From the NCBI RefSeq assembly GCF_900186465.1, contig NZ_LT891958.1, positions 545,604-609,603 on the forward strand: a stretch of DNA of 64,000 nt, given 5' to 3'. The position numbers and the translations under genes were made by a program. Within the stretch, counting starts at the first letter, position 1, and every line of letters begins with the position of its first letter. Under the pieces are notes generated by a model. The model was given only the letters and a program-made list of their open reading frames with translations. It was not told the origin of the DNA and ran no database searches. The stretch comes from Centipeda felix (lineage in GTDB: Bacteria; Bacillota; Negativicutes; Selenomonadales; Selenomonadaceae). Of the stretch, positions 49,815 through 58,974 are shown one piece after another.

Positions 49815-50081
49815 ATGACGCAGGAGACAGTAACCATCGAGAACAAGACGGGCATTCACGCGCGTCCCGCATCGGTTTTCGTTCAGACGGCGACGAAGTT
49901 CAAGTCCAAGATCCAGATCGAGGCAAAGGGCAAGAAGGTCGATGCCAAGAGCATTCTCATGCTGATGAGCATGGGGCTCGTGCAGGGCACGCAGATGAAT
50001 ATCATCGCCGAGGGTGAGGATGAGGCAGATGCCGTGAAGGCTCTTGCCGATCTCGTCAACTCGAAGTTCGGCGAGGAGTAA
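49815..50081 (+). CDS. ptsH: Phosphocarrier protein HPr
   Basis: The 88-residue protein has His15 in 'TGIHARPASVFVQTA', which accepts phosphate from enzyme I, and Ser46 in 'KKVDAKSILMLMSMG', the target of HPr kinase in Firmicutes. It thus can join sugar transport and carbon catabolite control. GGGAGAGG precedes ATG 49815. Enzyme I follows after a partial terminator, which would give more HPr than EI. Confidence 0.96.
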   Translation: MTQETVTIENKTGIHARPASVFVQTATKFKSKIQIEAKGKKVDAKSILMLMSMGLVQGTQMNIIAEGEDEADAVKALADLVNSKFGEE

Positions 50082-50094
50082 AATCATACGGAGG

Positions 50095-50129
50095 ACGCCC
50101 GAGGGTACATATTCCTCGCGGCGTTTTTT
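50095..50129 (+). terminator. Partial terminator between ptsH and ptsI
   Basis: A ten-pair stem with one bulge (50095-50104 with 50114-50124) is followed by six T. Readthrough to ptsI is expected. Confidence 0.6.
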
Positions 50130-50188
50130 CATCAGTCACCACAGAAAAATTTTCACTGTGCAGATTCCCATGGGGAAAGGGGATTGTT

Positions 50189-51922
50189 ATGGCAGAAACC
50201 ATCCGTGGAAAAGGCGTCATCTCCGGCATCGCTGTCGGACAGGTCCTGCTCGCGGGGCAGAACCTTGACGGCTACCTTGCCGCCTATAAACCAGGTACGG
50301 TGGACGAGGAGCAGGCAAAGGCGAATGAGGCAATCTCCGCCGTCACTGAGGTGCTGCTCTCAACCATCGACCGTCTGCGCAAAGAGGAGCAGACGGAGCA
50401 GGCCGCCATTCTCGAGGCGCACCGCATGATGGTGCAGGACCCCATGATGGCGGAGAACATCGCCGCCAAGATCGCGGCGACGGGCAGCGCACCGCAGGGC
50501 ATCCTCGACGCGGCGAACGAGCAGGCACAGCTCTTTGAGCAGATGGAGGACGAGTACTTCGCCGCGCGCGCGGTCGATCTGCGCGACGTGGGCAAGCGCA
50601 TCGCGAAATACGTCCTCGGCGTCAAGGAGCCGGAGGTTGGCTCCAGTCAGGTCATCCTCGTCGGCGAGGAGATCGAGCCGTCCGTCGTCGCAGGCATGCC
50701 CACCGAGCAGATCGCGGGCGTCATCCTCGGCTCGGGCAGCGCGACGAGCCACGTCGTCATCATCGCAAAGGCACGCGCCATCCCGACCGTCCTCGGCATC
50801 GGCGACAAGATCGACCTCATCCATGACGGCGACGAGGTCATCCTCGACGGCAGCCGCGGCGACATCGTCATCCGTCCGACGGAGGAGGAGCGCTCCCTCT
50901 ACGAGACGAAGATCGAGGAGCAGAAAAAACTCGCGGCGCACTACGCCGCGCTCAAAGATCTCCCCGCCGTCACAAAGGACGGCGTGCGCGTCGAGCTGAC
51001 GGCAAACATCGGCACGCACATGGACGTGGACAACGCACTGACCTACGGTGCGGAGGGCGTCGGGCTGTTCCGCTCCGAGTTCATCTTCATGGGCTCGACA
51101 ACGATCCCGACGGAGGAGGATCAGTTCAAGGCATACCGCGCTGCGGTCGAGAAATGCGGCGGCAACATCTGCGTCATACGCACGATGGACATCGGCGGCG
51201 ACAAGCCCCTGCCCTATCTCAACATCGACCCGGAGGAGAACCCATTCCTCGGCTATCGCGCCCTGCGCATCAGCCTCGACCGGCACGACCTCTTCCTCCC
51301 GCAGATCAAGGCGATCCTGCGCGCCGGCCTCTACGGCAAGGCGGCGATGATGGTGCCGATGGTCATCAGCGTCAGCGAGATCCAGCGCGTGCAGAAGCTC
51401 GTCGAGCAGGCCAAGGTCGAGCTCGCCCACGAGGGTAAGGAGTACTCCGACGACGTACAGGTCGGCATCATGGTCGAGACCCCTGCCGCCGCTGTCGTCT
51501 CCTCACTCCTCGCACCGTACGTGGACTTCTTCAGCATCGGAACGAATGATCTCATTCAGTACACCCTCGCGGTCGACCGCGGCAACGCGCAGATCGCCCA
51601 TCTCTACAACCCGTTCAATCCCGCCGTCCTGCGTCTCATCAAGCGCACAATCGAGAGTGCGCGCGAAGCGGGCATCTGGGTGGGCATGTGCGGCGAGATG
51701 GCAAGCGACCCGTACGCCGCCGTCCTCCTCCTCGGCATGGGCATCTCGGAGCTCTCCATGAGCGCGCCGTCCATTCCGCGCGTCAAGGAGATGATCCGCT
51801 CCGTCACCATGGAACAGGCAAAGCAGCTCCTCGACGATGTGATGAAGATGGAGCACGGCGTCGATATCCGCGCCTACATGCACAAGATGCTCGAGGCATC
51901 GGACGCCAGCGCGAAAATCTGA
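50189..51922 (+). CDS. ptsI: PTS enzyme I (phosphoenolpyruvate-protein phosphotransferase)
   Basis: The 577-residue enzyme takes phosphate from PEP onto its His in 'GSGSATSHVVIIAKA' (about residue 188) and passes it to HPr. The C-terminal PEP domain has 'GLFRSEFIFMGS', 'MDIGGDKPLPYLNI' and 'SIGTNDLIQYTLAVDRGN', then 'WVGMCGEMASD'. GGGGAAAGGGGA precedes the ATG. It ends directly against a family 1 repeat half, then a hairpin terminator. Confidence 0.97.
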   Translation: MAETIRGKGVISGIAVGQVLLAGQNLDGYLAAYKPGTVDEEQAKANEAISAVTEVLLSTIDRLRKEEQTEQAAILEAHRMMVQDPMMAENIAAKIAATGSAPQGILDAANEQAQLFEQMEDEYFAARAVDLRDVGKRIAKYVLGVKEPEVGSSQVILVGEEIEPSVVAGMPTEQIAGVILGSGSATSHVVIIAKARAIPTVLGIGDKIDLIHDGDEVILDGSRGDIVIRPTEEERSLYETKIEEQKKLAAHYAALKDLPAVTKDGVRVELTANIGTHMDVDNALTYGAEGVGLFRSEFIFMGSTTIPTEEDQFKAYRAAVEKCGGNICVIRTMDIGGDKPLPYLNIDPEENPFLGYRALRISLDRHDLFLPQIKAILRAGLYGKAAMMVPMVISVSEIQRVQKLVEQAKVELAHEGKEYSDDVQVGIMVETPAAAVVSSLLAPYVDFFSIGTNDLIQYTLAVDRGNAQIAHLYNPFNPAVLRLIKRTIESAREAGIWVGMCGEMASDPYAAVLLLGMGISELSMSAPSIPRVKEMIRSVTMEQAKQLLDDVMKMEHGVDIRAYMHKMLEASDASAKI

Positions 51923-51947
51923 GGAATCGCTGATCCGTGATTCTCTG
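51921..51947 (+). repeat. Minimal palindrome F (family 1)
   Basis: GAGGAATCGCTGATC and CGTGATTCTCTG are the two ends of the element with nothing between. The first bases overlap the ptsI TGA stop. Confidence 0.5.
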
Positions 51948-51964
51948 AAAATCTATGCAGACTA

Positions 51965-52010
51965 GGGGCTGTTGACGAAGTGACAAACTTCGTATCACAG
52001 CCCCTGTTTT
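51965..52010 (+). terminator. Terminator of ptsI
   Basis: GGGGCTGT (51965-51972) pairs with ACAGCCCC (51997-52004), with an inner GAAG/CTTC stem, then TGTTTT. Confidence 0.65.
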
Positions 52011-52201
52011 GTGCCCCTTCCACCGCTCTCGCGGTCCCCCTTGCTGACCTGTCCAAGAAGCAAGTCCACAGGACGAAGCTGATTGGGTAACAGGTCGTAT
52101 GGGAAAACGTCCCAAGAACACGAGCGACAGCGATGTGTGATTGGCTGACGTTGACCGCTCCCCGTGATAGCGGGAAGGCTTTGGATAACGGCATAGCAGC
52201 T
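52007..52201 (-). repeat. GC-rich intergenic repeat, copy 2, split by an insert (family 2)
   Basis: The two halves (52007-52042 and about 52161-52201) match the repeat at 23581-23659 on the opposite strand. About 118 bases of other sequence, without a gene, lie between them. Confidence 0.75.
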
Positions 52202-52252
52202 TCCCCCGCTTGCGGGGGAAGTGGCGAACGCAGTGAGCCGATGGGGGCAGCC
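52201..52252 (+). repeat. Hairpin with conserved-looking tail
   Basis: CTTCCCCCGC TTGC GGGGGAAG forms an 8-bp stem, followed by 'TGGCGAACGCAGTGAGCCGA' and TGGGGGCAG. This layout resembles GC-rich mobile palindromes seen in many Firmicutes; only one copy is in the window. Confidence 0.4.
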
Positions 52253-52275
52253 CCATTTTCCATGTGGAGGACATA

Positions 52276-52482
52276 ATGACCCTATCCATCGACAGCACCG
52301 CCTGTGTCTCCTGCGGCATGTGCGCGGAGCGGCTGCCCGACCTCTTCGTGATCGATCGCACGCTGCGCTGCGCCCGCCTCCTGCGTCAGCCCGCCCTGAT
52401 GGAGGAGGACGATGCCCTCGAGGCGGCGGAGGACTGCCCGACGGGGGCGATAGTTTTTTGTACGAAAGCCGCCTCTTTGTGA
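52276..52482 (+). CDS. Small ferredoxin
   Basis: The 68-residue protein binds one iron-sulfur cluster through 'CVSCGMC' (residues 10, 13, 16) and a fourth Cys in 'EDCPTGAI'. The central part lacks a second cluster motif. Such ferredoxins carry electrons in anaerobic metabolism. ATG 52276 has GTGGAGGAC just upstream. galM follows 59 bases later and may share the transcript. Confidence 0.85.
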   Translation: MTLSIDSTACVSCGMCAERLPDLFVIDRTLRCARLLRQPALMEEDDALEAAEDCPTGAIVFCTKAASL

Positions 52483-52541
52483 CAGAATTTGTGATAGAAT
52501 AAGACATATCATTTCGTGTCAGGGACAAAGGGGGACATATC

Positions 52542-53615
52542 ATGACAGAGGTAACCAAATCACCGTTCGGCACGATGCCGGACGGGCGCGCGATCGAGCT
52601 CTATACACTGCGGAACGCACGCGGGACAACCGTCGCCGTCACGACCTATGGGGCGCGGCTCGTCTCGTTTGCGCGCAAGGTGAACGGCACGCCGATCGAC
52701 ATCGTCCTCGGCTATCGGAGCGGCGCGGACTACCTGCGCGACACGACGTCGATGGGCGGCGTCGTCGGACGACACGCCAACCGCATCGCGGACGGGCGCG
52801 TCACGATCGGCGGGCATACCTACCAGCTCGAGCAGAACTCGGGCTCGCACAAGCAGAACCACATCCACGGCGGAACGCACGGCCTGCACTACCACCTCTG
52901 GACGGCAGAGCCCGTCGCGGATGGCGTGGCGCTCACAGCGATCAGCCCCGAGGGAGAGGGCGGCTACCCCGGCAACCTCGAGGCGACTGTGACCTACCGC
53001 CTCACCGACGACGACGCGCTCATCCTCTCCTACCGCGCCGTGAGCGACGCAGACACCGTCTGCAACCTCACGAACCACGCCTACTTCAACCTCGACGGCA
53101 CAGCCGCCCCCTCCGTCATGGAGCACACGGCGGAAATCTTCGCCGATGAATTTACATGGGCGGACGCCGAGTCCCTGCCCGACGGGCGCATCCTCCCCGT
53201 CGCGGACACGCCGATGGACTTCCGTGCGCCACATCGCATCGGCGAGCGCATCGACGCGGACTACGACGAGCTCCGCATGGCCGGCGGCTACGACCACAAC
53301 TGGGTGCTGCGCGGCGATCCCGCCCCCGCGCCCTATGCCCACCTCAAAAAGGCGGCGCGCGTCACGAGCGCACAGACGGGGCTCGCCCTCGACTGCTGGA
53401 CGACCCAGCCGGGGCTGCAGTTCTACACGGCAAACGCCCTCGGCAAGTCGCCCCTCGTCGGCAAGGGCGGTGCTCCCTACACACGGCGCAGTGCGTTCTG
53501 CCTTGAGACACAGTTCTTCCCGAACGCATTCGCGCATCCGCATTTCCCACAGCCCATCCTGCGTGAGGGCAAGGTCTGGACGGCGGAGACCGTCTACCGC
53601 CCGACTGAGATCTGA
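52542..53615 (+). CDS. galM: Aldose 1-epimerase (mutarotase)
   Basis: The 357-residue enzyme interconverts alpha and beta sugars. Catalytic His lies in 'LTNHAYFNLDG' (about residue 175) and the Glu base in 'FCLETQFFPNAF' (about residue 318); 'GGVVGRHANRIADGR' and 'NHIHGGTHGLHYHLW' are the substrate-binding loops. AAAGGGGGA precedes the ATG. No gal operon is next to it. Confidence 0.93.
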   Translation: MTEVTKSPFGTMPDGRAIELYTLRNARGTTVAVTTYGARLVSFARKVNGTPIDIVLGYRSGADYLRDTTSMGGVVGRHANRIADGRVTIGGHTYQLEQNSGSHKQNHIHGGTHGLHYHLWTAEPVADGVALTAISPEGEGGYPGNLEATVTYRLTDDDALILSYRAVSDADTVCNLTNHAYFNLDGTAAPSVMEHTAEIFADEFTWADAESLPDGRILPVADTPMDFRAPHRIGERIDADYDELRMAGGYDHNWVLRGDPAPAPYAHLKKAARVTSAQTGLALDCWTTQPGLQFYTANALGKSPLVGKGGAPYTRRSAFCLETQFFPNAFAHPHFPQPILREGKVWTAETVYRPTEI

Positions 53616-53635
53616 GCGGACAACTTCATCGTGAG

Positions 53636-53667
53636 ACTGCTGCGCACCTTCTGCGCAGCAGTTTTTT
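53636..53667 (+). terminator. Terminator of galM
   Basis: A perfect 11-bp stem (53636-53646 with 53652-53662) is followed by TTTTTTG. Confidence 0.85.
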
Positions 53668-53734
53668 GTCCGCATTCATAGAAATCCTTTATGCTGCACG
53701 AGGTTTTTTCAATCATTTATTTATACAAAATTGC

Positions 53735-53763
53735 TAGACTTTTACATACGGGGGCGGTAGAAT
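53735..53763 (+). promoter_or_regulatory. Possible sucCD promoter
   Basis: TAGACT (53735-53740) and TAGAAT (53758-53763) are 17 bases apart, about 48 bases before sucC. Confidence 0.45.
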
Positions 53764-53811
53764 AGGAGCAAGAGTTGTGCTTTCGTCACAAAAGTTAAGG
53801 GAGGATTGTAA

Positions 53812-55002
53812 ATGAACATTCACGAGTACCAATCCAAGCAGGTTCTGCGCGAATTTGGCGTTAATGTCCCGAACGGACTGCCGGCGTTTACCGTCGATGA
53901 GGCGGTCGCGAATGCGGAGAAGCTCAGCACCCCCGTCATCGTCGTCAAGGCGCAGATCCACGCAGGCGGACGCGGCAAGGCAGGCGGCGTCAAGATCGCG
54001 AAGAACAAGGACGAGGTCCGCGCCTACGCGCAGGAGCTCCTCGGCAAGACGCTCGTCACCCACCAGACGGGCCCCGAGGGCAAGGTCGTGAACCGCCTCC
54101 TCATCGAAGAAGGCTCAAAGATCAAAAAGGAATACTACCTCTCCTTCGTCGTTGACCGCCAGACGGCGAGCATCGTTATGATGGGCTCCGAGGAGGGCGG
54201 CGTGGAGATCGAGAAGGTCGCCGCCGAGTCCCCCGAGAAAATCATCAAGGAGTATATCGACCCCGTCATCGGGCTTGCTCCGTTCCAGGCGACGCGCATG
54301 GCGTACGCCATCAACATCCCCGGCCCCGCCGTCCGCAAGGCAGCGGCGCTCATGCAGGGACTCTACGCCGCATTCATCGGCAAGGACTGCTCGCAGGTCG
54401 AGATCAACCCGCTCGTCGTCACCGAGGACGACGATGTGATCGCACTCGATGCGAAGCTCAACTTTGACGACAGCGCCCTCTTCCGTCACCCCGACATCGC
54501 GGAGCTGCGCGACGAGACCGAGGAGGATCCGAAGGAGCGCGAGGCAGCGGCCGCAGGGCTCAACTACGTCAACCTCGGCGGCGACGTCGCGTGCATGGTC
54601 AACGGCGCAGGCCTCGCCATGGCGACCGTCGACATCATCAAGCACTATGGCGGCGAGCCTGCGAACTTCCTCGATGTCGGCGGCGACTCCGAGCCCGAGA
54701 AGATTGCCAAGGCATTCAACATCATGCTCGAGGGCGGCCAGGCCAAGGGCATTTTCGTCAACATCTTCGGCGGCATCAACCGCTGTGACAACATCGCCAA
54801 CGGCATCATCGAGGCGGCCAAGATCATCTCGAAGGACGGGAAATCCCTCCCGGTTCCCGTTGTCGTCCGCCTCGAGGGCACGAAGGTCGAGGAGGGACGC
54901 GAGATCCTCAAGAACACACCGATCGGCAACGTATTCCCCGCACCCACGATGGAGGGCGGCGCAGAGCAGATCGTGAAACTCGTCGCACAGGCGAAGGCGT
55001 GA
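53812..55002 (+). CDS. sucC: Succinate-CoA ligase beta subunit
   Basis: The 396-residue subunit has the ATP-grasp fold ('[20 protein letters not shown]', 'EINPLVV', '[15 protein letters not shown]') and the CoA-ligase domain '[16 protein letters not shown]'. With SucD it converts succinyl-CoA to succinate while making ATP; in succinate/propionate fermenters it can also run in reverse. AGGGAGGA precedes the ATG. sucD follows after 18 bases. Confidence 0.95.
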   Translation: MNIHEYQSKQVLREFGVNVPNGLPAFTVDEAVANAEKLSTPVIVVKAQIHAGGRGKAGGVKIAKNKDEVRAYAQELLGKTLVTHQTGPEGKVVNRLLIEEGSKIKKEYYLSFVVDRQTASIVMMGSEEGGVEIEKVAAESPEKIIKEYIDPVIGLAPFQATRMAYAINIPGPAVRKAAALMQGLYAAFIGKDCSQVEINPLVVTEDDDVIALDAKLNFDDSALFRHPDIAELRDETEEDPKEREAAAAGLNYVNLGGDVACMVNGAGLAMATVDIIKHYGGEPANFLDVGGDSEPEKIAKAFNIMLEGGQAKGIFVNIFGGINRCDNIANGIIEAAKIISKDGKSLPVPVVVRLEGTKVEEGREILKNTPIGNVFPAPTMEGGAEQIVKLVAQAKA

Positions 55003-55020
55003 GAGAGGGAGGTATACGAT

Positions 55021-55926
<906 letters not shown>

Positions 55927-55943
55927 GCAGCAGAAAAGCAGCG

Positions 55944-55975
55944 AATCCCCCGCACACGATGTGCGGGGGATTTTT
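55944..55975 (+). terminator. Terminator of sucCD
   Basis: A perfect 12-bp stem (55944-55955 with 55961-55972) with a 5-base loop is followed by a T run. Confidence 0.85.
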
Positions 55976-55984
55976 GCGTGCAGT

Positions 55985-56302
55985 CTATGGCATAAACGCA
56001 CGATCTATATCTCTGCCACCATAGATGACGCGAAGGATGGTAACTTTTTCCTGCGCTGTGTCTACCGTGTAGAACACCTCGAAATGATCCACGGGCATGA
56101 TGCGGACTTGCGGATATCCCGCAAAGTGTTTCGGGTATGCGCGAAATCGCATCGGCAGCTCTGCAAGACTGAGAATCTGTTTCCTGATCCGCGCAAGCTG
56201 TGTATATGCGTTCTCCGGTGCTCGCAAAGTATCCGAAATATATCGAAAGAGATTTCTAAGATCTGCCGCCGCCTGAGATGAAACATCAACCCGATACTGC
56301 AT
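55985..56302 (-). CDS. ParE/RelE-superfamily toxin
   Basis: The 105-residue protein starts 'YRVDVSSQAAADLRNLFRYI' and ends 'TVDTAQEKVTILRVIYGGRD', the pattern of ParE-type toxins ('V..I....RD'), which differ from YafQ by lacking its catalytic histidines. ParE members block gyrase, others cut mRNA; the target here is open. It overlaps the antitoxin by 17 bases. Confidence 0.85.
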   Translation of the reverse strand: MQYRVDVSSQAAADLRNLFRYISDTLRAPENAYTQLARIRKQILSLAELPMRFRAYPKHFAGYPQVRIMPVDHFEVFYTVDTAQEKVTILRVIYGGRDIDRAFMP

Positions 56303-56600
56303 GATGTCCCTCCATCATCTCCGCAAACACTTCCTCCGCTGGACGGACTCTGCCTGCCGCAAGGTCTTCTAAGCCCTTTTTCAGTTCGCACTCGAGCTCT
56401 GCCTCACTGAGATCGGCACGATGGAGCGGCCGTGTTGCCTCCTGTTCCTTCACAGAGAACGGCAGCCCACGATGGATGAGGCACTGACGCAGGAATACAT
56501 TGACGGCGGTGGAGAGATCGAGCCCGAGATTCTGGAAGAGTGCCATCGACTGTGCCTTGACATCAGCATCAATACGGATCTGTGCGGATACGGTTGCCAT
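56286..56600 (-). CDS. RelB/DinJ-family antitoxin (second system)
   Basis: The 104-residue protein starts 'MATVSAQIRIDADVKAQSMA', then 'LGLDLSTAVNVFLRQCLIHR', the same ribbon-helix-helix type as the dinJ at 3726-3995. Its acidic C-terminal half is longer. AAAAAGGAGGTGATCC precedes the ATG. Pairing a RelB/DinJ antitoxin with a ParE-like toxin is known. Confidence 0.88.
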   Translation of the reverse strand: MATVSAQIRIDADVKAQSMALFQNLGLDLSTAVNVFLRQCLIHRGLPFSVKEQEATRPLHRADLSEAELECELKKGLEDLAAGRVRPAEEVFAEMMEGHHAVSG

Positions 56601-56911
56601 AGGATCACCTCCTTTTTACATTCGATAGGCCTATTATATCGTTTTTGCGGTACAACGTAAACAATTTTTCAAAAGATGTCGCCCAATCTTCTGCGATCAT
56701 ATTTGTGGAACAACCCCCATCGAGGAAAACTCCATGATCATTGCCCCGAGTGATGCGAAGGTCTCGCGCCCCCCTGTGCTGTCGCAGGCGAGCGGGGGCG
56801 GGCGTCGCACAAAAAGCGCGATTTCTCACGAGATAGAAAAAGGCGCAGGCAAATGCCCACACCTTGCTATGTAAATGCAAATGAAACGATGATTTCAGGC
56901 TTTTCCGCGCC
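56601..56911. other. Intergenic region
   Basis: About 310 bases hold no gene I can support. The right part may contain the promoter of the antitoxin unit; a GC-rich inverted stretch (56785-56815) is imperfect. A minus-strand frame of about 130 codons here is arginine-rich and has no family likeness. Confidence 0.35.
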
Positions 56912-57730
56912 TCACATCTCCTCCGCGCGTGCGATGCGCTGCAGGATGGTCTGTGCGTATTCCTTCGCACGGCGAAATTCCTCCGTGGACAGAATGAGCA
57001 GCACGTAGTCATCCGTGCCGACGTCCATCCCCGCGAGAAGCGTATCCGTCCACTGCGCGTTTACCTCCTCACACCACGCAGGGACGCCGTATTCTGCGCT
57101 GAGTGACGCCGGCAGTGAGAGCTCTCGTCCTGCGGCGAGCTCCTCCAGTGCCGCAGCGAAGTCCTCCTTCGCAGTTCTCGTATCCAGCGCGGCGGCCTGC
57201 CCGCAGGAGATCATCTCATCCGAGAGCTCATACCACGCATCATTCCACGCGTCGCTCTCCTCGGTATGCGTCGGCAGCTCCACACGGCGGCAGAACGCCC
57301 CCGCGCGTTCTGCCCCGAGCAGCATCTCCGCCAGTGCCGTAAACGCCGCCTTTTGCTCCGCGCTGCTCGCCTCGTGCACCTCCTGATACCGCTCTTTGGG
57401 CGGCAGCGTCCCGCGCTGCACAAACGCCCGCATGATCACAGCGGCCTCCTCGTCACGCAGATCAGCGATCCCATAGGTTTCCCCATCGATCGTGAGAGAG
57501 AGATTCACCGTACCGTGCACACGCCCGCGCGTCGCCTTCATGCGCGTACATCCCTCAATCGCCTGCGGCGGGTATAACTCCACGTACATATTGACACCGT
57601 CCCGCATCGCCGCGAGATGATTTTCGATGGCAACAATATGGAATCCGGATCTGTTGTATATACTGCTCTTCAGCCGCCACGTCTCGTAAGTATGAAAGAT
57701 TTTTTCCTGCATCCACTGATAAAGTCCCAT
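56912..57730 (-). CDS. Protein of unknown function, DUF6630-like C-terminal part
   Basis: The 272-residue soluble protein has no membrane segment. The second half ('VPAWCEEVNAQWTDTLLAGM', 'DVGTDDYVLLILS') recalls the DUF6630 family, while the first half ('YNRSGFHIVAIENHLAAMRD') is not recognised. ATG 57730 has AGGAGAT upstream; the frame remains open for another 55 codons without a good site. It lies alone between the toxin-antitoxin pair and a terminator. Confidence 0.6.
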   Translation of the reverse strand: MGLYQWMQEKIFHTYETWRLKSSIYNRSGFHIVAIENHLAAMRDGVNMYVELYPPQAIEGCTRMKATRGRVHGTVNLSLTIDGETYGIADLRDEEAAVIMRAFVQRGTLPPKERYQEVHEASSAEQKAAFTALAEMLLGAERAGAFCRRVELPTHTEESDAWNDAWYELSDEMISCGQAAALDTRTAKEDFAAALEELAAGRELSLPASLSAEYGVPAWCEEVNAQWTDTLLAGMDVGTDDYVLLILSTEEFRRAKEYAQTILQRIARAEEM

Positions 57731-57793
57731 GGCATATCTCCTGTTGCACCATAATGGATGTTCCTCGGTGCCCCAATCGTAAGTGCACAAATG

Positions 57794-57838
57794 CACGAAA
57801 AGACACGGATAACGCGTCCGTGTCTTTTCGTGTATTCT
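57794..57838 (-). terminator. Terminator of the aspA-dcuC-peptidase operon
   Basis: A perfect 16-bp stem (57794-57809 with 57817-57832) lies 11 bases after the peptidase stop. The minus-strand T tract is weak. Confidence 0.7.
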
Positions 57839-57842
57839 CATA

Positions 57843-58967
57843 TCAGCCCCGCGCGATCTCCTGTACGATCGCGAGAGTGAGCTCTGCCGCATCATAGAGA
57901 TCCTGTACGAGGATGCTCTCCTCCTTCGTGTGGCAGTCCGTCATGCCGACGCCAAGGACGGTGGTCGGCACGCCGTAGGCGTTAAAGTGGTTCGCATCCG
58001 AGCCGCCGCCCTCCTCCTCGAGCACAACGGGAAAATGGCACTTCTCCGCCGCGCGCCGCAGGTAGCGGATGGGCAGTGCATCGGCAGGCAGCTCGTACGG
58101 ATCATAGTCCTTCTTGATCTCGATCTCGGCACGGCATCCCGTCCCCTCAAGCGCGCCGTGGACGGCGTCCACCATGCGCTGTGTGAGGGCGTCGAGCTTC
58201 CCCTTGTCGCGGCTGCGCGTCTCGAAATTCAGCGTGCAGAATTCTGCGACGACATTCGTCGCTGTGCCGCCCGCGATCTTGCCGACGTTGCAGGTTGTCT
58301 CCTCGTCGATGCGCCCCTGCGGGACGGCGGTGAGCACGCGCCCCGCCGCCGTGATCGCGTTTTCCCCCGCCTCGGGGTCGATACCGGCGTGCGCCGCCTT
58401 GCCGATGATGCGCACCGCCAGCTGGTTCTTGCCCGGTGCCTTAAACGCCGCTGTCCCCGCGTGCCCGTGGGTATCGAGTGTATAGCCGAAATCCGCGTGG
58501 AGCAGCGCCGTATCGAGGCAGCGTGACCCGTTGACCCCGCCCTCCTCGGCGACAGTAAAGACGATCTGCAGGTCGCCGTGCGGGAGGTTCTGCTCCTTGA
58601 GACAGCGCAGGGTCTCGAGAATGGCGGCGACGCCTGCCTTGTCGTCCGCACCGAGGATGGTCGTGCCGTCGGAGCGGATCACGCCGTCCTCGACGATCGG
58701 CTTTATATTGGCACACGGCTCCACACAGTCCATGTGTGCTGTGAGCATCGCGGTCGGTGCGCCCGCCGCCGTCCCCTTAAAATTCGCGACGATATTGCCG
58801 CAGCTGCCGCCGAGGAACTTTCCCGCAGCATCCTCGTGAATCTCCGCCGCGCCGAGCTCACGCAGGCGCGCCGTGAGGAGATCGCCGATCTCGCGCTCAT
58901 CGAGCGTCGAGCAGCGGATGGAGACGAGATGCAGGAAATCGTCCAAGACTCTTTGTTGATCGATCAT
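57843..58967 (-). CDS. M20-family peptidase (peptidase T-like)
   Basis: The 374-residue metallopeptidase has the zinc motifs of M20: 'MLTAHMDCVEP' (His and Asp), 'ILGADDKAGVA' (bridging Asp), 'VFTVAEEGGVNGS' (catalytic Glu pair), 'TLDTHGHAG' and a His near the end ('GMTDCHTKEES'). The dimer domain with 'GKAAHAGIDPEAGENAI' is intact. It is close to the PepT-like tripeptidases. The start lies 8 bases after the dcuC stop, so translation is coupled. Peptides would supply the aspartate used by aspA. Confidence 0.88.
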   Translation of the reverse strand: MIDQQRVLDDFLHLVSIRCSTLDEREIGDLLTARLRELGAAEIHEDAAGKFLGGSCGNIVANFKGTAAGAPTAMLTAHMDCVEPCANIKPIVEDGVIRSDGTTILGADDKAGVAAILETLRCLKEQNLPHGDLQIVFTVAEEGGVNGSRCLDTALLHADFGYTLDTHGHAGTAAFKAPGKNQLAVRIIGKAAHAGIDPEAGENAITAAGRVLTAVPQGRIDEETTCNVGKIAGGTATNVVAEFCTLNFETRSRDKGKLDALTQRMVDAVHGALEGTGCRAEIEIKKDYDPYELPADALPIRYLRRAAEKCHFPVVLEEEGGGSDANHFNAYGVPTTVLGVGMTDCHTKEESILVQDLYDAAELTLAIVQEIARG

Positions 58968-58974
58968 GAGATGC

